DNA from: Wurfbainia villosa
Lineage: Eukaryota; Streptophyta; Magnoliopsida; Zingiberales; Zingiberaceae
Reading direction: 5' to 3'
Assembly (NCBI GenBank): GCA_025175895.1
Contig: CM046005.1
Coordinates: 64,380,325-64,444,324 of the forward strand
Length of the DNA: 64,000 bases
Shown: positions 1 to 11,215 of the stretch, in pieces
Layout: the number at the start of each line of letters is the position of its first letter
How positions within the stretch are numbered: position 1 is the stretch's first letter
The notes under the pieces: generated by a model
What the model was told of the DNA's origin: nothing
The model's input: only the letters and a program-made list of their open reading frames with translations
Databases searched by the model: none
Position numbers and translations under genes: made by a program

Positions 1-300
1 ATACTACTCGGGAAATGAATACACTGCTCGGGAAATACAATGACTGCCCGGGAAACACATAGACTACTCTGCCAATACTATACCTAAACAACTCTGCACT
101 ATCCTTTCTCTCTAAGATCAGGAATCACATACACTGCTCAAGAAATATACTAACTGCTCGGGAAACACATAGACTGCCCTGTCAATACTATACCTAAATA
201 ACTCTGCACTGCTCTTTCTTTCTGAGATTGGGAATCACTTACACTGTTGGGGAAATATACTAACATCCTGGGAAATGAACATTCTGCTCGAGAAAAGCTT
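1..300. repeat. Tandem repeat, about 110-bp unit
   Basis: Two recognisable copies and a decayed third. The block containing GGAAACACATAGACT recurs at about 51 and 161, each followed by a near-identical stretch through CTCTGCACT and GGAATCAC. Shorter CTGCTCGGGAAA motifs are scattered between them. No open frame of note. It may be part of an old retroelement UTR or LTR; I cannot assign a family. Confidence 0.65.
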
Positions 301-319
301 AATCCTAATCAGAAAAACC

Positions 320-535
320 TCGACCCCATCATAAGTTCCTCCTCTTTAGTAAAACTAAAGAGCAAAGTCGAATGAAGTTTTACAAGTGTTTTACAATAAC
401 AAATTTTTCCGCCTTAGCTAAAAATCCCACATCCATCATAAGTTCCCCCTCTTTAGTAAAATTGAAGAGCAAAGTCGAATGAAGTTTAACAAGTATTTTA
501 CAACAAAAAATTTCTCTGCCTTACATGAGGCATTT
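320..535. repeat. Two direct copies of a 106-bp unit
   Basis: CATCATAAGTTCC begins at about 327 and again at 433. Both are followed by CTTTAGTAAAA, AAGAGCAAAGTCGAATGAAG and a T-rich end. The copies are about 85-90% identical by eye. Non-coding. Confidence 0.65.
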
Positions 536-910
536 ATGCCTTATATGTTGTTATGAGGTGTTTATGCCTTAAAATATTGTAGGAGGCGTATATACCTTAA
601 AATACTGGAAGAGACGTTTATGCCCTAAGATATTGGAGGTGTTGAGGCTTGTTAGCATGTTACCTGCCCATTATAGCTGGCGTTATAATTTCCCATGGGG
701 GAAAATAGCTACTAGCCTTAAGCTTTTATAGGAGAGCCATGAGAACATTTACATATGTCATATAGAGACGTTATAGTTCCCCGTGAGGGAAAATAGCTTA
801 TCTAGCCCTTAGGATGTTATAGAAGAGCCATGAGAACATTTACATATGCCCTATAGAGGCGTTATAGTTCCCCGTGGAGGAAAATAGCATATCTTGCCCT
901 TAGGTTGTTA
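536..910. repeat. Minisatellite (about 37 bp) followed by three 91-bp repeats
   Basis: From about 536 to 650 a unit built around GAGGCGTTTATGCCTTAAAATATTG recurs about four times with drift. From about 670 to 910 a second family takes over: GAGAGCCATGAGAACATTT at about 732 and its homologue at about 823 give a 91-bp period, alternating with GTTATAGTTCCCCGTG and GAAAATAGC. No gene is visible. Together with the two preceding blocks this makes four unrelated short repeat families within 900 bp. Confidence 0.6.
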
Positions 911-1434
911 TAGTAGGCATGAAGCCTAAGCTAGTTTCTAACACTTAAAAAAAATAACATCAAACTTGTCATATCTTAGAAAGAATACCATTGAAATAGG
1001 AAAAGAGGAACTCCGATCAGGCATAATATCCTTCAGTATGAATGCCATTAATAACATACATATAATGCCTTAGGAGGATTAAATAACACCCCTCAATAAA
1101 AGAATATAAGAAACCCCTCCCCTTCATCAGATAGCACGAGACTCCTTAGAAAAATTGACGACCTTCACAAGAACACCTTCATCAACCCTTAGGCTCTATA
1201 ATAGGCGCAAAATGCCTTAGAATTATTGACCACCCTTTTCCCATAAAATATTAATATACATTAGGCATAAATAATTCCTTAGAAAAAATCACTACTCCCT
1301 CTTTAAAGAAAAAAAAATCACAAGGAAACATTAGGGCTAATAAAAATGCATTAGCTTTCCCTTTTTACCTTTACCGCAACCCATACTTAGTCATTATAAC
1401 TCACCCCTATCCTCATTAATTCCCTACCGTTCAA
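911..1434. other. AT-rich stretch without a gene
   Basis: No open frame, LTR boundary or RNA gene recognised. It contains many TTAGGC/CCTTAG pieces that look like eroded leftovers of the preceding repeats. It may be the upstream part of the transposon gene that follows. Confidence 0.5.
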
Positions 1435-3890
1435 TTGCAATTCTCCTCAAAATACCCTAACTCTCTTCCCCGACATCTTCAATCCTCCTGCAATCCCTTC
1501 TTCCCCATGGCCTCATCTTCTTTCACCACTCCCTGGTACGAAACCACACCTAGCCAACTCACCTTCAACCATTCCTTTTTCCGCCACAACCCAAAATACC
1601 TCTCCAAGAATACCACTTTCGTCATTCCTAACTGCTCCCAATGCCTCCATCTTCCTCCGCCTGGCACTAGCACCTTGTTCACAGGGCAACTAGAAGGAGG
1701 CCTCCATCTCCCCCTCCCAAAGCCTCTCTATCACATCCTTTTCTATTATGGCCTCCCGGTCAACCAACTGACTCCCAACTCTATTCACATTCTTATCGGC
1801 ACCATCATTGTCTTCCACCATCTCAACATCCCACAAATTCCCTATATATTCCACTGCCTTTACCAACTGAAGATGGGTGACCCCGCCAAGGTTATTAGTT
1901 CCTAACTGATATGCCTACTTCCCATAAAGGTTGAAAAGAACTCTACTTCTTCATCGCAATGGATCCCCCCTTCCCTTTTCTTCCTGCTGGAAAACTACCC
2001 TTCCAAATCTCCCCGACCCGAAAATAGTCAAAATTACCATCGACTTCCCCTCTGTTGAAGGTAAACTGATGAACAAATACTTCAACATCAACAAGCTTCT
2101 AAAAGAGCCCATTTTGTCTTACTATGGGCTTATCACCAATTCCATCGCCAGATGCACACCCCATCGGTAAGTTCTCTCTTTTTACTACAATTGTCTCTAT
2201 ACTTATATCAATATTGTCTCTCATTCTATAACTTGCACACTACCACTTGACCTGCACCAACCCTGAATTGGCACTGCTGCCCTGTGCCCAATGCTGACTT
2301 GATACCATCATAATTTCTTTTTTACCGCATATATCAGATTTTGCATATCTACTGAATTTACTTTACAATGTTTACCATCATTCTTTTTTACAGAAGACAT
2401 GATGAGTATAGCCATTGCTAGGACTTTGGCTAAACAACAGAAAAAGAGGAAAAAAATCAGAAACTACTACATCATCTTCCATCCCCGAGCCACCTACCTC
2501 AGTAAATAACCTATACTCAGCCTCTACCACTTATTATAAATTTCTTGATACAATTTCTGACAGAATTACTTATACTTCTTTGTCATAGGTCCCTCTTGAA
2601 CTCCCGTAAGTCCCAATCATAACCATTACAGAGCCAGACCAACCTCCCATTACCTTTATCAATGTCCCCCTTCTTCCTTCACAAACAAAACCAATCCCGA
2701 TTCTTTTCCCTTTCATAACCTCAGCCTTTGCTTCAGAACCCACTTCCACCATTCCTCCCTCAGAACTCCTTCCACCTTCTGATTCTCCTATCCACAACCC
2801 CCCTTCTGATACCTTCAACGAGCCCATTGATCTTTCTCCTTCACCTTCCCCCTCCTCCTCTGTAGATGATCTTCCCTTAGCCTCTTTATTCCCTACCAGA
2901 CAACAATAGCCCATACCTCCATCTAGTCCCCTAACCCCAGAACTTACCACATCTTCACCCTTATACCTACTAGTACAAGCAGTGTCTGATACTTATCCTA
3001 GCTATCTCCTCTCCTCTCTTCCTATTATGCCAATACCTCCTTCTACTCCAGCTTCTCCTATACTTCCATCAGTTGCCCCTCCTTCTATTATTCCCTCTTC
3101 AATAATAGATTCCCCATTACCGTAGACCACTTCTTTCCCCTCTTCCTCTAATACTCCACCAATTTTCCAAGAACTACAAGAAAGCCTCCGAACAGTAAGT
3201 CTCTTACTTAATAACTTAATTTCATAAGCCAGTAACTTGTCTCAGATATTTATTTATTTATTTTAACTTTCAGAGCACTTTGAAGCTTCAGTCTTTTGAA
3301 CAATGGTATACTGCATATCAGAATCAGTTCTGTTGACCCTCCACCTCTTCCACAGAGCCACAACCACTCTTGACAATACCAACCATACCCCCTCCCCCCC
3401 CACATCCTCCAAGGGCATCCAAGCTGATTATGAGAAATTACACATAACCTGGGCGTACAAACTGACCCTCACACTTTCCCAGATCGAGTAGTTAGAGAAA
3501 ACGAGCTTTAGCAAAAAGTACGCTGATTACAACTTCAAGTTGAATCCTTCTTTGCCGATCAGGGACGAATATCAGTTGAAAAAAAAGACCTCGCTCTCAA
3601 GGATGCTCAAATAAAGCGACTACAAAAGCAGATTGAAGCATCAAATAAAACCATAGCATCCCAACAATCAGAACTTCGTCAATGGAAGGAAAAAGAATGC
3701 TACTGGCACCTTCACACAGGCGACTTATTCCAACCAATGGAGGATGTTATAGATGCCCACATTGCTCTGATAGAGAACACCCTAGCTAGTCTGGATGAAT
3801 TCCACTTCCATTTCAATGTACTACAACAACATTTCAAAATGCTGACCAACACTGCTTACAAACAGACTATCCAAGCCAATAAGGTATAGA
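1435..3890 (+). pseudogene. Degraded transposon gene with putative gypsy-type transposon domain (Transposase_28-like) and C-terminal coiled coil
   Basis: The first open part (1435-1905) contains GGLHLPLPKPLYHILFYYGL followed by a hydrophobic stretch. This resembles the plant 'putative gypsy type transposon' domain (PF04195-like; roughly residues 80-150), usually read as G-(L/F)-RLPLHP..-V...L-..YGL-P-QL-PN. The function of that family is unknown. The frame shifts at about 1905-1931 and continues to a consensus donor GTAAGT at 2168, with a matching acceptor TTTTTTACAG near 2393. A second donor GTAAGT near 3192 pairs with an acceptor near 3273. Exon 2 encodes a Pro/Ser-rich linker with stops. 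The last part (about 3490-3890) has a Lys/Gln/Glu-rich coiled-coil frame ending at a TAG near 3888. Several stops and frameshifts make it a pseudogene. A partial second copy lies at 6146-7108. It is either the coding part of an old gypsy-type element or a captured gene; the domain call is by pattern memory only. Confidence 0.5.
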
Positions 3891-4055
3891 CAACTGAATT
3901 TCATAATAAAAAACACCTCGAGAGCTTATGAACAACTTCAATCAGTTGAGGTGCATGCTCTCCATCATCCCCTGTAACTTTTACATTTACCCTACTACCT
4001 TCAATACACCACCTCATAAGGATAGTTGAGGTACAACCAATGTTGAATTGAATGA

Positions 4056-5895
4056 GAAGGTAGACTGACTCAAGGACTTATGAACTGCCTTGGTCGGGTG
4101 TAGAAATATGTTCTATCATTCTTCCAGAGTGAGTCCTACCTTAAACTCAACTCCTCCATTCCACTACTGCATGGGGATAGTAGCTTCGACCAATGCTGAG
4201 CTGTAAGAAGAATGTAGACCTAACCTGAGGGTTTACCTCGGTAGATTGTAGAAATATACTCTATTTCTTTCAAAGTGAATCCTACATTAAATTTAACTCT
4301 TATTTTCCACCACCACACGAGGACAGTAGCTTCGACCATTGTCGAGCTCTAATAAGAGTGAAGACTTGACCTGAGGGTTTGCCTCAGCAGACCATAGAAA
4401 TATACTCCGCCGTTCTTTCAAAGTGAATCCTACCTTAAACCCGACTCCTCCGTTCTATCATCGCACGGGGATAGTAGCTTCGGTCAATGTCGAGCTATAA
4501 GAAGAATGTAGACCTAACCTGATAGTTTACCTTGATAGGTTATAGAAATATACTCCGTCATTCTTTCAAAGTGAATTCTATCTTAAAATTGACTCCTCCG
4601 TTCCACCACCATACGGGGACAATATCTTCGACCATTATTGGGCTGTAATAAGAGTGAAGACCTGACCTGAGGGTTTGCCTCGGCAGACCATAGAAATATA
4701 CTCCACCTTTCTTCCAAAGTGAATCCTACCTTAAACCCGACTCCTCCGTTCCACCACCACACGGAGATGGTAGCTTCGGTCAATGTCTAGTTATAAGAAG
4801 AATGTAGACCTGACCTAAGGGTTTACCTCGATAGGCCATAGAAATTTACTCTACCATTCTTCCAAAGTGAGTCTTACATTAAACCCGACTCCTCCGTTCT
4901 ACCATCGCACGGGAACAGTAGCTTTGGCCATTGTCGAGCTATAATAAGAGTGAAGACCTAACCTGAGGGTTTGCCTTAGGGGGCCATAGAAATATACTCC
5001 GCCGTTCTTCCAAAGTGAATCCTACCTTAAACCCGACTCTTCCGTTCCACCATTGCACGAGGACAATAGCTTCGGTCAATGTCGAACTATAAGAAGAATG
5101 TAGACCTAACTTGAGGGTTTACCTCGGTAGGTCATAGCAATATACTCCGTCTTTCTTCCAAAGTGAATCCCATGTTAAACCCGACTTCTCCGTTCCACCA
5201 CCACACGGGGACAGTAGCTTCAGCCATTACCGTGTTGTAATAAGAGTGAACACCTGACCTGAGGGTTTGCCTCGACAGGTCGTAGACCGTTCTTCCAAAA
5301 TGAATCTTACCTTAAACCCGACTCCTCTGTTCCACCATCGCAAGGATCAATAGCTTCGACTCATGCCAGTTGTAATAAAAGTGAAGAAATATACTCCATC
5401 ATTATTCCAAAGTAAATCCTACCTTAAACCCAACTCCTCCATTCTGCCACCGTACGGGGACAGTAGCTTCGACTCTTGCCAAGATGTAATAAAAGTTAAG
5501 AAATATATGCTCCGTTGTTCTTCCAAAGTGAATCCTACCTTAAACCCATCTCTTCCATTCCACCACCGCACGAGGACACTAGCTTCAGCTCATGTCGAGC
5601 TGTAATAAAAGTGAAAAAATATATACTCTGTTGTTCTTCCAAAGTGAATTCTACCTTAAATCTGACTCTTTCGTTCCGCCACTGCACAAGGACACTAGCT
5701 TCGGCTAATACCGAGTTGTAATAAGAGTGAAGAAATATACTTTGTCGTTCTTCCAAAGTGAATTCTACCTTAAACTTGACTCCTCTGTTCTGCCACCGCA
5801 TGAGGACAGTAGCTTCGGCTCATGCTGATTTGTAATAAGAATGTAGACCTGACCTGAGGATTTGCCTCGGCAGGTTGTAGAAATATACTCCACAA
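4056..5895. repeat. Satellite-like tandem array: 148-bp units in A/B alternation, then about 115-bp deleted units
   Basis: The anchor GTGAATCCTACCTTAAAC and variants recur at about 4129, 4275, 4423, 4571, 4719, 4867, 5015, 5163, 5300, 5412, 5528, 5644 and 5758. Spacing is 146-148 for the first eight, 137 once, then about 112-116. Units alternate between type A (AAGAAGAATGTAGACCTAACC, TTTACCTCG) and type B (AATAAGAGTGAAGACCTGACC, TTTGCCTCG), giving a 296-bp higher-order dimer repeated four times. The later short units lack the ACCTGACCTGAGGGTTTGCC segment. The final unit regains it, in A/B mixed form. Non-coding; the short open frames inside are by-products of the repeat. Confidence 0.85.
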
Positions 5896-6145
5896 AAACC
5901 TTCTATCGCCAACTTCAAAATCAGGCTTCGTATGTTACAAATTGATAATTCGACCCATTAAATAACTATCACTTGGGCTTCGCCCGTCACATACAACCCC
6001 CATTGTGGGCCTTCTTCCTTTCACATAATTCTTTGCTACTCTTTAAATAGGGATTTCCATCTTCTCCCCTTTATCCCTTCAAATTCTCTGATGTTGAAGT
6101 ATCCCCTACCATCGCTATCTAGCTTAAGAATTCCCCCTCCCTTCT
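5896..6145 (+). promoter_or_regulatory. Possible promoter/leader upstream of the second transposon-gene copy
   Basis: TTTAAATAGGG at 6042-6052 resembles a TATA box. It is followed by a C/T-rich leader (CTTCTCCCCTTTATCCC) typical of plant transcription starts or LTR R-U5 regions. There is no experimental or comparative support, and it could be chance. Confidence 0.25.
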
Positions 6146-7108
6146 GTGTATAAGGACTTCACTTCCTTTTTCTCAAAGATGAAAGCTGCCATGCTGAGCG
6201 CTGCTCACCGGAAGATGCAAAAGAAACACACAAATGGTGCAAGAACATCCATCAACCCCTCCTCCTCATTAGTTGCACTGACCATCAGCGACCCTCCTTC
6301 TACTACTCCTTTGCCTACCCCTACTTCTTCCTTGCCATTGGTAATATCACTTTTACCTTCATCACATCCCTCTGACACCGTCTCCTTCTATGTGCCATTA
6401 GAAACACTTGTTCTGCCCTCGACAGCGCAAAACCCTAATTCCCCTTCTCCTTCACTTTCCCTCTCTGAAGAAACTACCTCTGCTAATGAGCTCTTCCCCA
6501 TCACCTTTTTGTCTTCCCCAGTAGCATTCCTCTCTATGTCCTCACCACCTTCATCCACATTTCTTCCTACCCCTTCCCCTCTATTACCCTCAAGGAGTCG
6601 GGATCCTTGTTCCCCAATATAGAACCCTAATTCATCAGCTCTTCCTTTCTACCTTGCCACGGGAATTGCTCCAGGTAATAATAACTTATCTTCCATTGTT
6701 CCTTGGATACCCCCCGTCACCACCCCGTCTTTCTTTACAAGAGATTCCCCTATACTCTACTTCAAATCTACCTCTTGTTAGCATCCCCTAGCTCCTCTAT
6801 GAAATTCCCCTTCCTCTCCCCTCTGAAGAAATTAGATATTCTGAGATAACACCCTCTTCCTCAAATCCAATATGTGATTTGATGCCACTCCCTCTCCTTC
6901 CTTCCCCTTCACTATCTTCAAGAGATGTACACATCATTCATCAAGAAGAGTTGACACCCCGAATGGAAAATATGCAGCATGCCCTTGAGCTAGTAAGTCC
7001 TTCTAAACCTTTTTTTCATTTAATTTTAAATGACTTCTCTTCTCCGACCCATAGTGCACAAGATATAATAAATTATCATAAGCTAGGATGCTTCTTATCC
7101 CAATATCT
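6146..7108 (+). pseudogene. Second, partial copy of the 1435-3890 transposon gene
   Basis: The frame at 6146-6622 starts with a basic segment (AAMLSAAHRKMQKKH) matching the exon-2 start of the first copy near 2400 (SIAIARTLAKQQKKRKK). A long Ser/Pro/Thr-rich low-complexity linker follows, again as in the first copy. A second open piece runs from 6879 and has a consensus donor GTAAGT at 6993 after ALEL, matching the second exon end of copy 1 near 3192. The N-terminal transposon domain is absent here, and stops lie between 6623 and 6878. The copy is cut off at 7109 by the LTR of Cop-A, so the coiled-coil end may lie beyond the right edge of the window. Confidence 0.4.
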
Positions 7109-7744
7109 GTTGGTACAGGGGCACTAGTTAATCGAACCTTGGTTTTGATAATGGCAAAGATTCAAAGTTAAGCTATTTTGTTATCTCATATGCTATGTTA
7201 AGTGTGCAGGAAGTGTTTAAGCTAAGCTGAAGGTCAGCGACACCCGAAGAATCTCGGGAGAAGAAACTGTGGTGGTCGGACAACACAGGGAGAACCTCGT
7301 GGAGTCGAGGAACCTAGGTGGAAGATCGAAAGCTAAGTGATGGGTCAGGAGAACCAAAGGCAAGCTCCAGGTGTGGAGCGGTGGTAAGGATGCGTCCTCG
7401 ATTAGAGGACAATCTTAGGTGTCGATCCGACCAAGGCTTCCGGAGGAATGCCAAAGTCGAGATCGGACAGTCAAAGGACTATCACACTACATGGAATTAT
7501 GCATCTCTTGTGCTAACCTTGTGTTGTAGGAATTCTTAAGTGCAGCAGTCGACTGGAGGTGTCAACAGTCTACTGAAGGCAGTCGACTGCAAAGAGGATC
7601 AGTCGATGTCGACGAATCAACACAATGCACATGGTCAAAGAGATAGAGATCGATGTCGCCTCCTCATGATAAGATAAGTTGTCACGTCAAGATAAGATCC
7701 ACGAGTTTTGGATCTGGATCATAACAAATTCCAAGGCATCATTC

Positions 7745-7752
7745 TATAAAAG
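7745..7752 (+). promoter_or_regulatory. TATA box of Cop-A 5' LTR
   Basis: TATAAAAG followed by a purine-rich GAGGAGAGG. The same position and context occur in the related LTRs at 27509 (Cop-C) and 35863 (S2). Confidence 0.6.
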
Positions 7753-8103
7753 GAGGAGAGGACTCAAATCCAAAAGAATTAATGAACTCCAAAGTGCGCT
7801 TGATCTCTGGTCGAAATTCTACATGCTACAAGGCTACTCCGATCGCGCATCTTCTACAATTCAGTTGTCGGTACCTTTCTTATTTATTACTTATTACTTG
7901 CTAAAGAGGAGAGGTAGGTTTGTTACCTCTTCCTCTACATCATTGTAATTAGTTGTCTCTTACCTCTAACGAGGAAGAGATATTTAGTGCTTTGCCCTTC
8001 GGAAGCGATCAAGGATCGTAGGGCCTTGGATTAACAATCGGTGGGCTGTGAACCAAGTAAAAAAGTCTTGTGTTTGTGTTTTAGTTTTTCACTGTGTACT
8101 TGG

Positions 8104-9624
8104 TATTGGTGCAATCGGCCCAGGTCACGATTGACCAGACTCGAGTTTGACTCGAGTAGTGTTTTAATGTTTGACATTGATGTTTGACAAAGGAGTTGAC
8201 CATTGTTTGACAATGGGTTGACTAGATGGTTGACTTGGGGTTGACCATTATGGAAAGTCCAAGTCATGGGTACTTGGCATGGAAAGTCCAAGCATGAGTC
8301 TTGGCAAGGGAAAGTCCAAGCTTGAGTCTTGGCAATTGGAAGTCCAACATGGGTTTGCAAGGAAAGTCCAAGTCATGGGTACTTGGCAATTGGGAAGTCC
8401 AAGGGTTGATATAGCCGGCGTAAAGTCCAAGCGGGAGTCTTAGCAGCATAAGTCTAATGGTTTGGTGGCGTAAAGTCCAAGCATGTGTCTTGGCAGCGTA
8501 AGCCCAAATGTGCCTTGGCGGTATATACCAGCTTAGCATGACAATAGCCGATGGAAGCACCTGAAGGCTAGCATATGGATGAACAAGTCATGGATGACTT
8601 GGAGGGATCCGATAGGCGTGAGGTTGATGGAGGTGGCTAGAAGGCTTAGGTCTAGGCTAAGGGTGATCTAGCAAGTATGAGGGCATCATACTTGGGGTAA
8701 AATCTCATGTTTGAGGTTTGACAGTCGACTGGGGTTATGGATAAGTCGATTGGTCAAGTGTTTTGACACTTTCCAATCGAGTCTTGTATCAGTCGACTGG
8801 GACTATGACCAGTCGACTGATGGGAGTCGACTGGCGCTAGACTATGGCAAATGGCCTTAGCGATCGCAAAGATTGGGCCGATCGACTTATGGCTCGAGCA
8901 ATGATCGCTATTATGGCCAATCGACTGATGGTCGATGTCACAGACACAGAAGGTTCCAGAGTCGACTATTAGAGTTTGACAGTCGAGTGATGACTCAATT
9001 ACTCCACTGATGGTCTATCCATTGGAACTTATCCAACGTGGCTCGGGCTGTTGTGAGACAACGACTACAAGAGCGGTCGACTGATGGTCATGATCAGTCG
9101 ACTGCTAGGCAAAATCCAGCCTGAATGCAGGTTATAAAAGTAGCTCATGGAGAGGGATTTAGCAAGGGTTTCTTGAGGGGATTTGGAGGGGATTTACTGC
9201 TGCAATCCAGACCTTTAAGGCTATTCTCAAGCAACCAAAAGCAAGCATTCAAAGATCTCTTGTAAAGTGTTTTTTTCTTTACTTGTATTGTATTTCATCT
9301 TTGTATTTGCCTGTAATCATTGTATTACTTAGTGTAATCTCTTGTACAAGATTTCTCCACCTCCGATGTGTTGTCGAGAAGGAGCGTTATTGTTTAGTGG
9401 TGTTGTTTGCATCGCTAGAGCTCATTTGAGCTCACCTTGTGGAGTAGGAACCCTAAGGTTCCAAACCACATATATCCTTATGTATTTGTGATTGTGCTTG
9501 TGTTTTTGTTTGTCTTTATATTATTTCCACTGCGTACTAATCAAATTGTAGCAAGCACGTGAACGAATTCCATCAACGTACGACACACTATTCACCCCCC
9601 TTTAGCGACGTCCAATTTCCAACA
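8104..9624 (+). mobile_element. S1: solo LTR of the TRG-2/TRG-3 family
   Basis: Starts TATTGGTGCAATCGGCCCAG (TG mutated to TA) and ends TTTCCAACA. Exact 5-bp target duplication CTTGG at 8099-8103 and 9625-9629. No internal region, so the element was reduced by LTR-LTR recombination. The U3 part (about 8250-8530) carries tandem copies of an AAGTCCAAGC..GTCTTGGCA unit of about 30-35 bp. TATA box TATAAAAG at 9133-9140. Several CAGTCGACTG palindromes lie at about 8725-9100. The U5 end has CTATTCACCCCCCTTTAGC. Confidence 0.88.
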
Positions 9625-9702
9625 CTTGGTTTTAATCGTCGAAAAAGAAAAGTTCTTACGATCGCTATTCACCCCCCTCTAGCGATTCACCTCGATCCAA
9701 CA

Positions 9703-9720
9703 ATTGGTATCAGAGCGGGG
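9703..9720 (+). other. Primer-binding site of Cop-A
   Basis: ATTGGTATCAGAGCGGGG directly follows the LTR. TGGTATCAGAGC is the standard plant Ty1/copia site complementary to the 3' end of initiator tRNA-Met. Confidence 0.9.
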
Positions 9721-10242
9721 GCGCTCAAGTTCCGTGCGACCATTGATCGGGAATTTTCTTTTCTTTATTTTTATTTTTAATTATCTCCCGCACTACTAAT
9801 CCAAGACCAAGCCTTGGGACTTTTTGTTGTGTTTTTTTTAAGTATTAGAAGATCGTTGACCGAACTAGCCATGGAAGAGCATCCCACAAGGCATAAAGGT
9901 AACAATGTAAATTTAAAATTTAAATTGCATATTATTTGCTTCAAGTGCAGAGAGAGAGGACACTATAAAAATAAGTGTCCTACTCGTAAGACTCAAACAA
10001 CGCAATCGACGGCAAAGGAGAAACCAATGCAAGAAGTCCAGAGGAACAAGGAGCAGATTAAGTGCTTAGGGTGCAGAAGATTCGGTCATTACAAGAATCA
10101 GTGTTCGGAGAAAAAGGTTAGTAAAATTAACAATTTTTGAAATTTTAAGTTTTAGAATACTTGATAATTTAGATAAATTATGTCTTAATACAGTTAATAA
10201 TTCATCTAATAAAAAATTAATTAATTCAAATTTAATTAGTTT

Positions 10243-10275
10243 AAATATTATTATTATTATTATTATTATTGAAGA
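10243..10275. repeat. ATT microsatellite
   Basis: About nine ATT triplets in a row, inside the AT-rich gag linker of Cop-A; in the reading frame it codes for consecutive isoleucines. Confidence 0.85.
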
Positions 10276-10559
10276 AAATAATCAAATTAATCTAACATTT
10301 GATAAAATTAACCAAGAGCTTAATCAAATCTTTAGTTTAATCAACATAGATCTAGATCAAATCAAAGATAAAACCAACCTAGAATTTAATCAGAATAATC
10401 AAACCCTATATCAGAATAATCAAACCTTAGGACAGAATCATCAAACACTAGATTTGATTAATCTAGATAATTCAGAATTAAAAAAATTCTATTTTAAAAT
10501 TTCAACCATAAAAAATTCGAAATTAACTTTAAAAAATTCCAAAGATAATCTAAATAATT

Positions 10560-11010
10560 ATAAAAATAATAATAATTCTACTTTGAAAAATTTTAACAAT
10601 CTTATCTTTAAAAATTCTAATAATTCTACCTTTAAAAATTCAAACAATCTTATCTTAAAAAATTCTAATAATTCTATTAATAATTCTACCTTTAAAAATT
10701 CTAACAATCTTATCTTAAAAAATTCTAATAATAATTCTACCTTTAAAAATTCTAACAATCTTATCTTAAAAAATTCTAATAATTCTACCTTTAGAAATTC
10801 TAACAATCTTATCTTAAAAATTCTAATAATAATTCTACCTTTAAAAATTCTAAAAATCTTAGCTTGAAAAATTCTATTAATAATTCTATTGTTGAAAAGT
10901 CTAAAAATCTTATCTTAAAATTTTTTAATAATAATCCTAATTTTAAAAAATCTAATAATTTTATCTTTAAAAATTCTAATAATTCTATTAATAATAATAC
11001 TTTGAAAAAG
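10560..11010. repeat. AT-rich coding minisatellite (about 48-bp unit)
   Basis: Units of the form TCTACCTTTAAAAATTCTAA plus CAATCTTATCTTAAAAAATT recur about six times with 3-bp or 12-bp length changes, mostly preserving frame. On the plus strand they encode Asn/Lys/Ser-rich repeats. The minus-strand Leu/Glu-rich frame is only their complement. Confidence 0.85.
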
Positions 11011-11215
11011 TCTAATTAATAATCCTAGTAAATCTGTTTTAAATTCAAAATCTAACTTAATTATAATTCAAAATTAAATAATCAAACTAATAAAATTAAT
11101 TATAATAGAGTACCATTTGATTATACAAAAATTAATAATTTAGTAATTAAACCTTCAACTTTTAGAAATTCAACAAATAAAAATCTACCTAAGGAGCAAT
11201 CATTTCTTTGAATTG

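Larger units (their letters stand above)
7109..9702 (+). repeat. 5' LTR of Cop-A, split by solo LTR S1
   Basis: LTR sequence lies at 7109-8103 and 9630-9702, about 1,068 bp together, close to the 1,075-1,112 bp of the three related LTRs here. TATA box TATAAAAG at 7745-7752. The last 73 bp contain the CTATTCACCCCCCTCTAGC block. Two CAGTCGACTG palindromes sit at about 7545 and 7585. S1 is inserted after CTTGG (8099-8103), which is repeated at 9625-9629. Confidence 0.85.
9871..11215 (+). pseudogene. gag remnant of Cop-A with two zinc knuckles and an asparagine-rich expansion
   Basis: The ATG at 9871 begins a short basic lead followed by two CCHC zinc knuckles, CFKCRERGHYKNKC (about 9947) and CLGCRRFGHYKNQC (about 10063), as in retroviral and copia Gag nucleocapsids that bind RNA. 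The UBN2-like N-terminal capsid region seen in the other gags here is missing. A frameshift at the AAAAAGG run near 10111 leads into a frame open from 10142 to 10867, continuing after a lost A near 10822 to about 11014. This part is extremely AT-rich and encodes repeats of the type KNSNNSTFKNSNNLIL. A later VPFDYTKIN piece resembles the VPFNYGT of the TRG-2 Gag, which suggests the whole tract is an expanded Gag linker rather than an insertion. Codon use is strikingly A/T compared with neighbours. Confidence 0.6.

Noticed and set aside
4056..5895. Regularly spaced repeats that could suggest a CRISPR array
   Set aside because: The units are 112-148 bp and contiguous, without unique spacers, and the context is a plant nuclear genome; it is a satellite.
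9703..9720. Possible tRNA-Met gene pieces (TGGTATCAGAGC at several places)
   Set aside because: They are primer-binding sites directly after LTRs; no cloverleaf sequence accompanies them.
10558..10806. Minus-strand Leu/Glu-rich frame resembling a coiled coil
   Set aside because: It is the complement of the Asn-rich AT minisatellite; the plus-strand frame is the continuation of Gag.
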